NCBI GenBank assembly: GCA_019973155.2
Contig: BPQB01000006.1
Location: 682,001-746,000 of the forward strand
DNA: 64,000 nucleotides
Origin: Phanerochaete sordida
Taxonomy: Eukaryota; Basidiomycota; Agaricomycetes; Polyporales; Phanerochaetaceae
Direction: 5' to 3'
The notes beneath the pieces were generated by a model, which did no database searches, was not told the DNA's origin, and saw only the letters and a program-made list of their open reading frames with translations. Numbering within the stretch: the first letter of the stretch is position 1; every line of letters begins with the position of its first letter. Shown piece after piece: positions 32,959 through 43,400 of the stretch. The position numbers and the translations under genes are program-made.

Positions 32959-34387
32959 CTATCAGGCAAAAGGGCCGAAAGAAGGAGGATATATGGAGCT
33001 GGGTCGTTGGGGCCTTGTTTGGGGGACAGGATCCATAGCTCCATAGGCTATATACGAGATCAGGCTGGAGATCCAAAGCCACGCGCCACATGAGCTGACT
33101 ATTTTCTGGCCGAAGTTAGCAGTCGGACTCTAGACTGAAGCCGTTTGACTCCTCGTTCGGCCGCGGCCTCTGCACACAGGCGGAGAGTTATGGGGCTGTG
33201 CTCCGCCTAGCACATTCGAGCACCCTCTCCCCGAGCCATGGCTTTCGAGCCCGCCGCCGCCGTCCCCGCCGCCCTCTCCGCTTCTCTGCGCGGCCACGGT
33301 CGACCTTGACGTCACGCAGCAGTGCAGCTGGCCACGGATGGCTCTGGGGAGGAATGGATTTGATGCAGTGGAGAGGCGAGGGGAGACTCGTGCGAACACG
33401 AGGGGGTCTAGCGCGCACTCCACTTTGCGCGTCAGTGCCCCCTCGGAGCGCGCAGCCTTGCAGATCCCGCCGGCTGGGACCGCCCCGCCTTGCCTTGGCC
33501 CGTGGCGGCCGTAGCAGCTGCGAAGGTTTCGGCGCACAGCACGCCCGCAGGCAAAGGGCCAGGCCGCCCAAGGGCCGCCTCCACTGTCAGCCAGGAGCAG
33601 CCAGCACACTCCGGCTGAGTCAATCCCGGCCCTCCCCGCCACGCGGCCCTCCCGCAGAAAACAAAGCAGCACCCTGCACGCTGCACGGCGCGTGCGCGCA
33701 CTGACTGTGCACCGTGATCCGCGCCACTTCCGCCGCCCCGCTGCGCAGGTAATACAGGCCACCACAGGCGGCCACCTTGACTAATCCTGCCTGACCGAGC
33801 CAAGCGGCGTCGCCTGCACGTCGCGGACAGGGCCTCTGCCCGGCACGCAGCAGAGCCCGGAGCTCATGTAGCTTAATGTGCAGCTTCGCATAGCAGTGCA
33901 AGCTCAAATTCGACGCTTATGAATTTACAAAGCACCTGACGGGGGCAGAAATCTGTCGCTCCATCACGCTCGTGGCTCGAGGTCACGCTCAGCGGTGCTC
34001 AGGGTCCTGCTGATGGCAGGCGTGGGACTCCAGGAGCCACGGGCGGCTAGAAATACATCCGCGTCGTCTGCTGGGGCACGCTAAAACGGCGGGTTTGCAG
34101 ATCGGGTCCGGAACGTTCGTGTACGTTCAGCCATCCCCGCCCGCCGCTGCGCCACGCCAGCGTATCTGAAACCCCTTGGGTCACCGACCGCAGCCCTCCC
34201 GCCACGCCGCCACACTCGCTCGGGGCTGCTACCGATTGCCGGGCCCGGTTAGTCAGGCCATGTGGTATATCAGCACCGAGACACTGCATCGGCGGCAGCA
34301 GCGCACCCCCGCACCTCGACGTCAACGCACTTTGCAAGCCTTCCTACGCCTGCCGAAGTAAACCGCATCGCTGCGCTGCCATTCCGG
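32959..34387. other. Divergent intergenic region, Zn2Cys6 gene and F-box gene
   Basis: About 1.4 kb between divergent genes. Long open frames (for example minus 33765-33130) are rich in Arg, Ala and Gly and have no domain or splice support. Only promoter function can be assumed. Confidence 0.45.
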
Positions 34388-36214
34388 ATGCTGACAGCCC
34401 GCGCCCAGATATCTATAATGGCTCATGTCAGCGCGCACCCCTCGCTCTCATGCGGAGGCCGACACGAGCTCGAGAAGCAGTACCACCACGCACGCCTGCA
34501 CGTCGCACAGCTTGCGCGGCGGCTCAACGCGACGAGCCCCGCCGTCGCGCTGCCCGATGAGCTGCTGGTCGAGATATTCAAGTGGCTCACGGTCAGCCAT
34601 TCCCAGTCCATCAGCACTGTCTACGACTGCTACAGGTGGATTTCTGCGACACACGTATGCCATCGCTGGCGCACCGTCGCGCTCGACGCGTCGTCGCTCT
34701 GGACGGACATATCTGTCCATGGCAAGCTCGACTGCACCCGGATGTTTTTGAGCAGGTCGAAGCACCAGCCGCTCAGCGTCGCAGGTGACGTTGGACGCGA
34801 CACGGCGAACCCCGCGGGTGCCGGCTTTCGTGCTTGGGAGACAGTCTTCCAGCATGCGGCGCGCATCGAGCGGCTCTCCTTGATGTACAGAGAAGAGATC
34901 TCCTCGGCCTTCCAGGAGCGGTTGGCGCGCTTCATACGCGCAAGCCCCAAAGAGTTCCCGCTCCTGAAGGCCCTCTCCATCGACCGCGGCAACAGCCCCA
35001 TCACGCAGCTGCCGCCGCTCCTGGAGCTCCTCGGCGCGCACTCCCCGCTCGAAGAGCTCCGCGCGCGTTCGCTGCCCCTCCCGACGCTCGCCCCGGTGCT
35101 GCCCCCGACGCTGAAGCACCTCTACCTCACCGACTTCGGGCACCGCGCGCCCGTGCCCGAGATGTGGGCCGCGCTCCTCGCCGCGCTGCGCGCCCTGCCG
35201 CGCCTCGAGACGCTCAGCCTGCAGGACGGCCTCCCCGCCGACCCGCACGCGGGCTTCCACGCCGCGCCGCACGCGCCCCTCCCCGCGCCGCCCCCGCTCC
35301 CGCTCCCGCGCCTGCGCACGCTCCACGCGCTCTGCAGCGCGCCCGGCCAGGGCGCCGCCGTCGCGACCTTCTTCGCGACCCTCGCCCCGCCGCCCGCCGC
35401 CCGCCTCCGCGTCGCCGTCACCGGCGACCCCCTGCGCTTCCCACAGCACGACCTCCCCGCCGTCGGCGCCGCGCTCGGCGCGCACCTCGCCGCCGCCGCA
35501 GCGGCCGCCCCCGCCACCGCGCTCCGCGCCCTCAGCGTGCAGCGCGCGCCGGACCCCGCGGGCGCCGTCGCGCTGCACGCGTGGCGCGCCAGCGCCGGCC
35601 TCGCGCACGCGGGCCTCGTCCCGCCCGGCCTGCTGCACGCGCCGCCCGCTCTCGCGCTGCGCCTGCGCAACTACGCGCCGACGGCCGCGCACGCGTTCGC
35701 GGGCGTGCTCCCGCGGCTGCCGCTGCACGCGCTGCGCACGCTCGTGCTCGACGGCGCGGGCGCGGAGCCGGGCGCGGGCGGCTGGCGCGCGGCGTTCGCG
35801 CAGGCGCGGGACGTGCGCGCGCTCGCCGTCGCGGGCGGCGCGGTGCAGGCCCTGCCCGAGGCGCTGCACCCGCACCAGGGCGCGCTGGTGCTCTTCCCGC
35901 GGCTCGAGGAGCTTAAGCTGTATGACGTCGAGTTCCTGGTGCACACGGATGATGGGGAGGGCGACGGCTGGTGGTCGCATGCCGCGTGGTTCGGCGCGTT
36001 TGTCGACGCGCTGCACGCGCGCACGGCGCTCCGACCGGGGCTGCGCCTCGCGAAGCTCTACGTCGAACGGTCTGTCCGCGTCACGTCAGACGAGGTGGAC
36101 GAGCTGCGGCGGCATGTCGGTGAAGTCATCTGGGACGGCGTGACGGGCGACGAGCCGGGCGCGGTCGACTTCAGCAGCGGGTCCGAGAGCGAGGATGACG
36201 AAGATTACCTGTAG
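34388..36214 (+). CDS. F-box protein with LRR-like C-terminal region
   Basis: F-box proteins link substrates to SCF ubiquitin ligases through Skp1. One uninterrupted frame of 608 aa from the ATG at 34388. A start at 34418 (MAHVSAHPS) is equally possible. A coiled segment (HELEKQYHHARLHVAQLARRL) precedes the F-box (about residues 55-115: VALPDELLVEIFKWL, then WISATHVCHRWRTVALDASSLWTDI). The rest is leucine-rich with irregular LRR-like units (PLLKALSIDRG, LEELRARSLPLP, TLKHLYLTDFG, LETLSLQDGL, LEELKLYDVEFL), ending in an acidic tail with SESEDDEDYL. This architecture is a very large, expanded family in Agaricomycetes. Third positions between 35,000 and 35,900 are almost all G/C and the protein there becomes Ala/Pro/Leu-rich. 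Confidence 0.85.
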   Translation: MLTARAQISIMAHVSAHPSLSCGGRHELEKQYHHARLHVAQLARRLNATSPAVALPDELLVEIFKWLTVSHSQSISTVYDCYRWISATHVCHRWRTVALDASSLWTDISVHGKLDCTRMFLSRSKHQPLSVAGDVGRDTANPAGAGFRAWETVFQHAARIERLSLMYREEISSAFQERLARFIRASPKEFPLLKALSIDRGNSPITQLPPLLELLGAHSPLEELRARSLPLPTLAPVLPPTLKHLYLTDFGHRAPVPEMWAALLAALRALPRLETLSLQDGLPADPHAGFHAAPHAPLPAPPPLPLPRLRTLHALCSAPGQGAAVATFFATLAPPPAARLRVAVTGDPLRFPQHDLPAVGAALGAHLAAAAAAAPATALRALSVQRAPDPAGAVALHAWRASAGLAHAGLVPPGLLHAPPALALRLRNYAPTAAHAFAGVLPRLPLHALRTLVLDGAGAEPGAGGWRAAFAQARDVRALAVAGGAVQALPEALHPHQGALVLFPRLEELKLYDVEFLVHTDDGEGDGWWSHAAWFGAFVDALHARTALRPGLRLAKLYVERSVRVTSDEVDELRRHVGEVIWDGVTGDEPGAVDFSSGSESEDDEDYL

Positions 36215-36393
36215 AGCACGCCCCCGCGGGGCCTAGCACCTGCACGGATGCAGCGGTTCGACGCACACGCGCCCCATCAGACTGACATAACGCACGGATC
36301 GCCGCCAGCGCATGATGACTTCCAGCACGGCACTGCATAAGCATGACAAAGAAACCCGCGCCGCCCACGGGCGACCACAAACTCAAACACCCG

Positions 36394-38105
36394 TCAACCT
36401 CTCCTGCGCCGCTTCCGCTTGTGCTCGCCCGCCTCCACCGGGGCCGTGTCCTGCGCAGCCGCACCGCCCCGCACGGCCTTCTCGACGGCCTGCCGGCGCA
36501 CCTTCTCGGGGACCCTGCCCCAGTAGAGCTCCTCGCGCGCGCCCTGCACGCGCTCGACGGCGATCGCGCGCAGCGGCCCGCCGGGGGGCGCGCCCGCCGC
36601 GTCGAGGCCCGCGGCCTGCGCGGTCGGGCTCTCGGCGAAGAAGCGCACGAGCTGCGCGGTGAAGCGCGGCGCGGCGAGCCGGACGTGGCACTAGCACGCG
36701 CGGTGAGCACGCAAAGAGAGCAGGGCGCGCCGGGCACTCACGGTGTCCATGCCCTTGCTGAAGTCGACGTAGTCGATGCCGGCGTCGGGCGCGCCTGCGC
36801 TGGCGTCTGCGAACGCGCGCGCGAGCAGCGTGCGCAGCGTCGTCTTGTTTGTCTCGGGGTGCACGTGCCGGACGAAGACGAGGCAGTCCGGGGGGAACGG
36901 CGCCGAGAGGTCCAGCGTCGCGGCTGGAGGCGCGTCCGGCGCGCTCGCCTCCTCCGGCGCTGCGGGTGGTGGCGGGTCGGACGTAGTAGGCTCGTCCGCT
37001 TCGTCCGCCGCGTCTTCTTCTGCGATCTGGTCCAGAAGCCGCTGCCGATACGCCAGGAACTCGTCGTTCAGCTTGCCCCAGTGGGACTTGGTCGTCATCC
37101 GGAGCCCATACCGCGCCGCATCTGAAAGGTCCTTTCCAGCGGTCGCGCTCGGTGACGGCTTCGCACGCTGCCACGGCCAGTGCTGCAGCAGGGAGGCGAC
37201 GTCTTCGGCGTTGGCGAGCGTGACTAAAGCGAAGCCCTTGCACTTCGGCTGCCCGTCGGGCTTGTCGAGGTGATGTCGTGGGAGGGAAATGTGCTGCACG
37301 CGTCCGATGAGGTCATCCGTCGTACTTTCGGGAAGCAGACTTGTAATGAATCTATATATGCCCGCAACGTTCCGGTGTTGAGGTGGCACGTTTTCCTGTG
37401 GGCGGTCAGGCCAGGGCATTATGAGACGGTGACAAACGCACGATATAGATAGTCCTCGCATCCCATTCGTTCCGCATGGAGTTGCGCGCGCGGTAAAGCG
37501 CGTCCTTCGCGTCTTTCAAACGGACTTCATATCCTCCCAGTGCGTCGCGCGAGGTCGGGTTCTTCCCGTACCATGCTTGACGAGACGGAGCCGACATTAA
37601 CATCCGGACGTCGAAGATGTCGGAGGCATGTGCGCGAATCGCCTTCACTAGGGTGCCCTCGGGCGGGAGAGGGATGTCGTCCGAGAGCGGAAGCCTGTCA
37701 ATCAGCGCGACAAGGGGTATGTCTTCGTCGTCATGAGTCGGTCATAGCACAGCAAGGTAGTGCAGACGTACAGCCTTCCTCTGCGAACTCTAACGTCCTC
37801 CTAAGCTCTGCGTCCGCCCACAGTGCATAGTCCGTCATCGTCAGGCGCAGCATGACTGCGCAGTCTTCTTCGCTCAGCCATCGACCATCTTGCACAGCCT
37901 TTTCTTTGCCCCTGGAAGTCGAAGAAGCTAAAGAGGGTGCCACACGATCTGCAGGGTTTGTGACGTCTTCTGTTGACGATTGCGAGGTTTCGCCTACTTT
38001 TGCAGCCTCAGCCGAGGAATTATGGGCTGTCGCAGTTGACCCAGTGGAATGACCGTCTTTCCTCTGCAAAGATTTGGCAACCTTGCGAGGTATGAAAGGG
38101 AGCAT
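36394..38105 (-). CDS. La-related protein, LARP7/Pof8(Lar7)-like
   Basis: Proteins of this type bind the 3' end of a specific RNA and stay on it: 7SK for animal LARP7, telomerase RNA for fission yeast Pof8/Lar7. Exons 38105-37772, 37722-37442, 37395-36742 and 36690-36394 give 521 aa. Residues 70-180 resemble a La-motif winged helix (EEDCAVMLRLTMTDYALWAD, then PLVALIDRLPLS and SDIFDVRM). RRM1 follows (RTIYIENVPPQ, then CKGFALVTLANAEDV). The C-terminal xRRM-like domain has CLVFVRHVHPETNKT, GIDYVDFSKGMDTCHVRL, and then EELYWGRVPEKVRRQAVEKA with a basic tail ending RKRRRRG. The order La motif, RRM, xRRM is what I rely on. The first two domains are more divergent than in genuine La. It shares a short promoter region with the next gene. 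Confidence 0.78.
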
Positions 38106-38269
38106 GGTGAGGTTGTGAGTGAGTGAGACGCAACTGGCGGAGACAAGCTCAAGACCAGACGAATTCAGGAAGCGCCGGCATTGTGGCTGAGCTTCCTCCG
38201 CGTGAAAGTTGGAACCGACCACGACCTACTCGAGTCGACCTACCCACTTGTACCCTTGTCCTATTCTCC
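38106..38269. promoter_or_regulatory. Bidirectional promoter region, LARP7-like gene and 38270 gene
   Basis: 164 bp between divergent start codons. It must contain both promoters and 5' leaders. No TATA box is visible. Confidence 0.6.
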
Positions 38270-39444
38270 ATGAGCTCGTCGAAACGCCATAGCACTGTAC
38301 ATGACTTCGCTAGTCTTCGGCTCCGCCCTGACGGCAGCAGGATCACGCGCAAGCAAACTGAAGGCAAATCCCAGAAATACGCAACGTATACTGTCCAGGA
38401 CCACAGGGGAAACTGGATTGCGAAGGATGCAGGAGGTATAGGCCGCGTCAAGACACGATATTCTGCGCGAAAGGACGCAGAAGAGGGAGAACATGAGGAA
38501 GCCGAGGGCGAGGAGGTCGATGAGAGTCAGGTCGCCGGTCCGTCTACCGCGGACAAGGGCAAGGGGCGAGCACTGGAGGATGATCTGCAGGCTCTGAAGG
38601 ACTCTCGTGCGAAACGGCGAAGGCTTTTTGTGGAAGACATCGGCATACATCATGCCGAGGCTTCGTCGCTGTCCCGCTCCTCCGCGCCCGCTGTGCCAGG
38701 GAGCGGAGAGACAGGGAGTGGTCCACATGCTCGTCCCAACCCTAGCTCCGTGAGTGTACATTTGAATCATCCCGCTCGTGTCTGACACCCTGTTAGGATC
38801 TCCTGAAATGCATACACTATTTCGCAAGTACGTACTACAGCGAGATGGGCCAGTTACGCGATGTGTCGAAAGAGTACCGTCAGGAGAAGAAGCAGAGACG
38901 TCTCAAGAGGTTGGAAGACTCTTCGGCACGTCGTGCAACAAAGAGGCGGTCAGTGACTCAGGAAAGAGAAGGTCCACAAGGCGAGGATAGCGAGCAAGGC
39001 TCGTCGGAAGAGGAAACATCGGACGATAGCGAAGAAGCAACAGACGGCCCAAGGAAGATTTCCAAAAGACGACAGGCAAGACCACTGGTGGGCACGGACA
39101 TGTACAAGCTCTTCGATGGGTCGGCGTTGATGGCAATAGGTGCGTCGAGTGCGACGTCTCGCCAGGAGACTGCGCTCACCATACACACAGGTATGCTCTT
39201 GCAGCATCATGTCGAAGGTCTTGTTGCGCCCCGAATACCGGAAGGCTGGGAAGAGGAAATGGAATGTTCAACGGAACAACCCCTCACAAAGACAACGCAA
39301 TTGAAACGAGTGAAGAGCCACGAAAGTAGCGACTTCGCAGCGGATACTCTTCTGAGGTATTCTGAAGAGCCGCTCGACATCCCCGCTGATGGCGGATTGC
39401 ATGTGTACGACGACAGCGAGGACGAAGATTATGTTCCGGAGTGA
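38270..39444 (+). CDS. Unrecognised nuclear-type protein with basic coiled region and acidic tail
   Basis: Exons 38270-38749, 38797-39139 and 39191-39444 give 358 aa. I do not recognise a named domain. The protein begins with a charged segment (KRHSTVHDFASLRLR). The most conserved-looking parts are DLLKCIHYFASTYYSEMG, followed by EYRQEKKQRRLKRLED, and MYKLFDGSALMAIGMLLQHHV, followed by IPEGWEEEM. Between them lies a long acidic Ser/Glu stretch (SEEETSDDSEE). The protein ends with an acidic cluster, YDDSEDEDYVPE. Composition and basic runs suggest the nucleus, perhaps a chromatin or RNA polymerase I factor, but this is a guess. The helical blocks spanning exon junctions in consistent phase show that it is a real gene. 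It is divergent from the LARP7-like gene. Confidence 0.8.
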
Positions 39445-39544
39445 ATAGACATCTGCAATTTGCGAGAGCATGTAATATAGCGAGATAGCAGATATAATAG
39501 GACAGAACCTGCAAAGCAGCGTGGTACGTGCGGGCCGTTACACC

Positions 39545-40186
39545 TCATGGCTGCGATGGCTGCTTGGGATCGACGAATGCAGTCTTCAACGTGCCGTCTT
39601 CCCATCGCTTCATAATATTGTGCTTGAATGCGCCAATGTCTTCGCCCTCGAAAATCCGCAACCGCTCGAGTCTGCGCTCACGCAGCTTGTTTTTGGGTAA
39701 CATGCCGGAGACTGCTTGTCGGATAATCTAGGCTCAAGCGTTGGGACGTCTGGAAGCTTGCTATCAACAATGGCACGCACCTCGTCCGGCTTCTTCGCCA
39801 TCATATCCCTGTACTTAATCTCCTTCAAACCTCCTGGGAACATGGTATGGTGCCGGTACACGATCTGCTCGGCCTTCTTTCCGGTGACCTTGATGTTCCG
39901 CGCGTTCGAAACAACGACGTAGTCACCACAGTCCACTATTCGCGACATGACGCTGAGAGCCTTCGCCGTAAAATACACGAGACTTACCACCAGGGTCATA
40001 GATAGGCTTGTGCTTGCCCATGAGCACAGTTGCAATTCGCCCTGCGAGCTTTCCGAGCACCCGCTCCGAGGCGTCCACATGGTGCCAAACTCGAGCATAA
40101 GCCAGAACCGTCTGTGCAAGTATGTTAGACATACACTCCATATTATAGGCCTTCAGAATACGTACGTTACCGACTGCCTGCGACAT
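39545..40186 (-). CDS. MRPL23: Mitochondrial large-subunit ribosomal protein uL13m (MRPL23 type)
   Basis: A component of the mitochondrial 54S ribosomal subunit. Exons 40186-40166, 40111-39988, 39935-39781 and 39727-39545 give 160 aa. Family landmarks: [67 protein letters not shown] and [29 protein letters not shown]. As in other mitochondrial L13 proteins there is only a very short N-terminal extension (MSQAVGN, the whole first exon). Confidence 0.95.
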
Positions 40187-40450
40187 GGCGTGGAACGACG
40201 GTGCTGGAGGGGAAAGACAAGAGCGGGATGCGCACAAGCGCCCGTCTACAACTTGGACTTGCACCGCGACAGGCGCGTTGGCCTACGCCAACCTCACCCT
40301 ATATTACACCCCACGAACTCGTCTGTGCACGGTGAGTTGCGCTGAACTGCGCCTGAATAGTGTCTCTGACCTGAAAACTGTCGTAGAGAGTCGTCTGTGC
40401 GCCGTGCAAGTAGCGAATATCCCACACCTTGACCGCGTGTGGTGAACAAT

Positions 40451-43400
40451 ATGTCGGGAGAGACTTCAAAACGTTCCAACCTCATTGATGTGTACGTGGC
40501 CTGGCTAGCTCACAGAAAGCATCTGACTCGTGGTTTAGGACGTACCATCACCTTCACACTTTACTCTCTGGTCAACTTGAGGGAACCACTGTCGAGCAAG
40601 TCACGGAGTACCTCAAGCCTCGCGTGCCACAGTTCGGCAGTGTCGCCACGCCCTTCGGAAAGCCCAATGACGCGTCGAAAAAGAAGGTGGACTCAGGGTC
40701 GGTGAAGCTACGCGACGGTGTCGCCGTTCGAGTGGAGGACGCGGACAAGGAGTTCGTCCTCGCAATCAGCAAGCGTTTCGACATCGACGAGGTGGAGGCT
40801 CTGGTCCTTCTCCGGTCTTTCCTCTACAACGAGGGTCTTCCCGAAAGTGCTGCAAGTGCAGGATCTGCTTCCATTGTCGAAGAGCTACTGGACGCCATCA
40901 CTCCGTTCTACTACTCAGAACGCCTATACGTCCTCCGCATCCTCATCCCTCTGTTCCGGGCAAATGCTGGCGGGGTTCAGCCCGTCAGTGACATTGCTGC
41001 GGACCTTCTCCCCGAAATCATCCCCGATGGCAAGACGTTTGCAGCTACGCTGATCGCGGAATACGTCTCAAGATCGAAGGCGCGGCTCCCATCCATCTTC
41101 GACGCGGATCCAAGGAAGGCCGTGGCATGGGCGAAGCAGAACGTCAAAGAGCAGCTTGTCATACAAGAGGTTCTCTTCTGGACCGTATGGGACTACGCGC
41201 CATGCGATGGTCCGTTAGTGGCGCAGATCTACGAGACGTCATACCAGACAAACCTCGGCTCGCACCAGGAGAACTCGACATTGTTGCTGGACGAAGAGGG
41301 CGCACAGCTGCAACAAGACATGGCTGCCTTGTGGATCCTGATCACTATTGAAGTCCTCGAGCTCGAGCGCGCAGCAGAACCCGGCGGCATTGAAGTCTCG
41401 CACGATCCCGAAGACAAGGAGATCTATTGGTCCTCCCCAGAATCCCTCGAACGGATACACGACATCGTCACCTCACACCCAGACAGCCAGTTCGCGTGTC
41501 AGTATATCGCTTGGGCCTTTGTCCTCTCCCGAATAGTCGACGTCTGTACCAGCTTGAAGGAGCTCCCTAGCTCGTATAGCAAGTTCTTCGACACTATCGT
41601 GCCGACAGACCGTTCATACACCAGAGGACACGATGCTGCTCATGTACTCATGTCAAGAGCCGCACTGGGCCAAGACGCCGGCCTGTTCCAGCTGATGCTC
41701 ACGCTCTTGACGAATTCGCCTGTCTTTGTCACCTCAATGGCCTGGAGGACCGCTTCATCAGTGACCGACCCCAATGCTGTGGCGTATCGCTCGGTGCTCA
41801 AGGGTACGTCTATTGGACTTATCGTCAGACTCTCACTCACTCTCTCTGGCCGTAGGACTGGTCATATCCATCGTCGAGCTGGTTCCTGTTGAGTTAATCC
41901 CTGGCTTCGAGGGTTTCGTCGAGGTCTGGATTGCTCTATTTGGACGCAGTGAAAGCCAGTCTGTGTCAGGGATCTGCCGACAATATTGGCAGTCGGACTG
42001 GTTCCACGGATCGACTCGAAGAGCAATACTCGACGTGGCTCGATCGCGTTTCCCTGTCCAAAGCAAACCTTTGGTGCGCTTGCTGCGCGCCATGACTGCC
42101 TCTGGATTCCTGGACACCGACCCTCTCGCCACTGTCGACCACAGCGCGGAAGGCGATCCGCTCACCCACGAAGATCGCGCCGTCTGCGCACAAAGTGTCT
42201 TCCTCTTCCTCGACAAAGTCCCTACATACACCCAAGTCATCCCCGTGACCGCCTGCGGCGGGTCTCAAGCTCTATATGAGAAGCTTCCCGAACGCATGAT
42301 CTCCGCGTCCGTGTCGACTGGGCCAACATACACCAACAGTCGTCCAATCAAATTGCCCGGAGGGGCGACTCTTCCCCCGCGCTCCATTGGTCGCCTGCTA
42401 AACGATGCGGGCGAATATGTTGTGGTCTCCTGGCAGTTCGAGCATTCAGGGTGGAAGGTCCTCCTCGAGATCCTCACCGACTACGTGAATCGGCGGCGGC
42501 GGACGGCAGGCGGCGCATCACATCACGATGTGTCCTTTGGACGGAAGGCGGTCGCCACTGCTCAGATTCTCAAACTCGAAGATATCGGTGTAGAGCTAGA
42601 TGACGCCGGAGACGACACTTTGGTGACAGAGATCCTCGACCTGATTCGCAGCGTTACACGCGACCACCCCGAGCTTGCGGAGCAGCTCTTGGAATCATTC
42701 GAGTCCGGAGACCCCGTAGTATCGCACTCGATGCTGGAAGCTGCACCCCCCGACCTGGTTCAGCTCACAACTATGATCCTCGAGGATGCGCTGTCTCGGG
42801 CAAGTCCTCAGCAGAAGCAGCCGCTATGCGCCCAGCTCATTACCTCTGCTATGAGCGTCCTCGCCGCCCTTCTAGCCCTGCCAAAATACTCGAACCGTGT
42901 CTGGCTTTACATTCGGTCGACATCCTCGCTATTTGGATCCGAGCGCGCAGTGGGGTTCACCTCGGCTGTCATCGCTTCTGAGCGGATTACAGGGCACTAC
43001 ACCATGACCTTGGCTCTCCTGCATCTAGTGCGCCAGCTGTTCAACGAGGCCTCGTCATCCGTCCTATCCGTCCTGCAAGAATCTCCCAAGCTGCAACAAG
43101 TGAAAGAGGAGGTCCTGATGCGCGCCGCCCGCTTCGTGCATTCCGAAATCTGGGTCGAGCATGTCGGGTGGAAATACGCTCAACTTGGCGATCGCTTCGA
43201 GATTGGCAGGAGAGTCTCCAGCTTCTACACCGACATCCTGAAGCATTCTCCTCCAGCAATGAAGGACACACCGTTTGGCGAGCTCAGCAAAGCCATCTTC
43301 GAGGCTCTCATCACCCGCGCCACTCCGTCAGCAGTGAATCCCCTAATCACGGCATTCACCACGTCAACAGCCGTCCTGACGATGCTGTACTCAGCTCGCA

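Noticed and set aside
33130..33765. 211-codon minus frame between the Zn2Cys6 and F-box genes
   Set aside because: Low-complexity Arg/Gly/Ala translation, no splice or motif support, promoter position.
34448..36016. 522-codon minus frame opposite the F-box gene
   Set aside because: Antisense shadow caused by G/C-only third positions of the F-box gene. The translation is Arg/Glu/Gly-biased with no domain.
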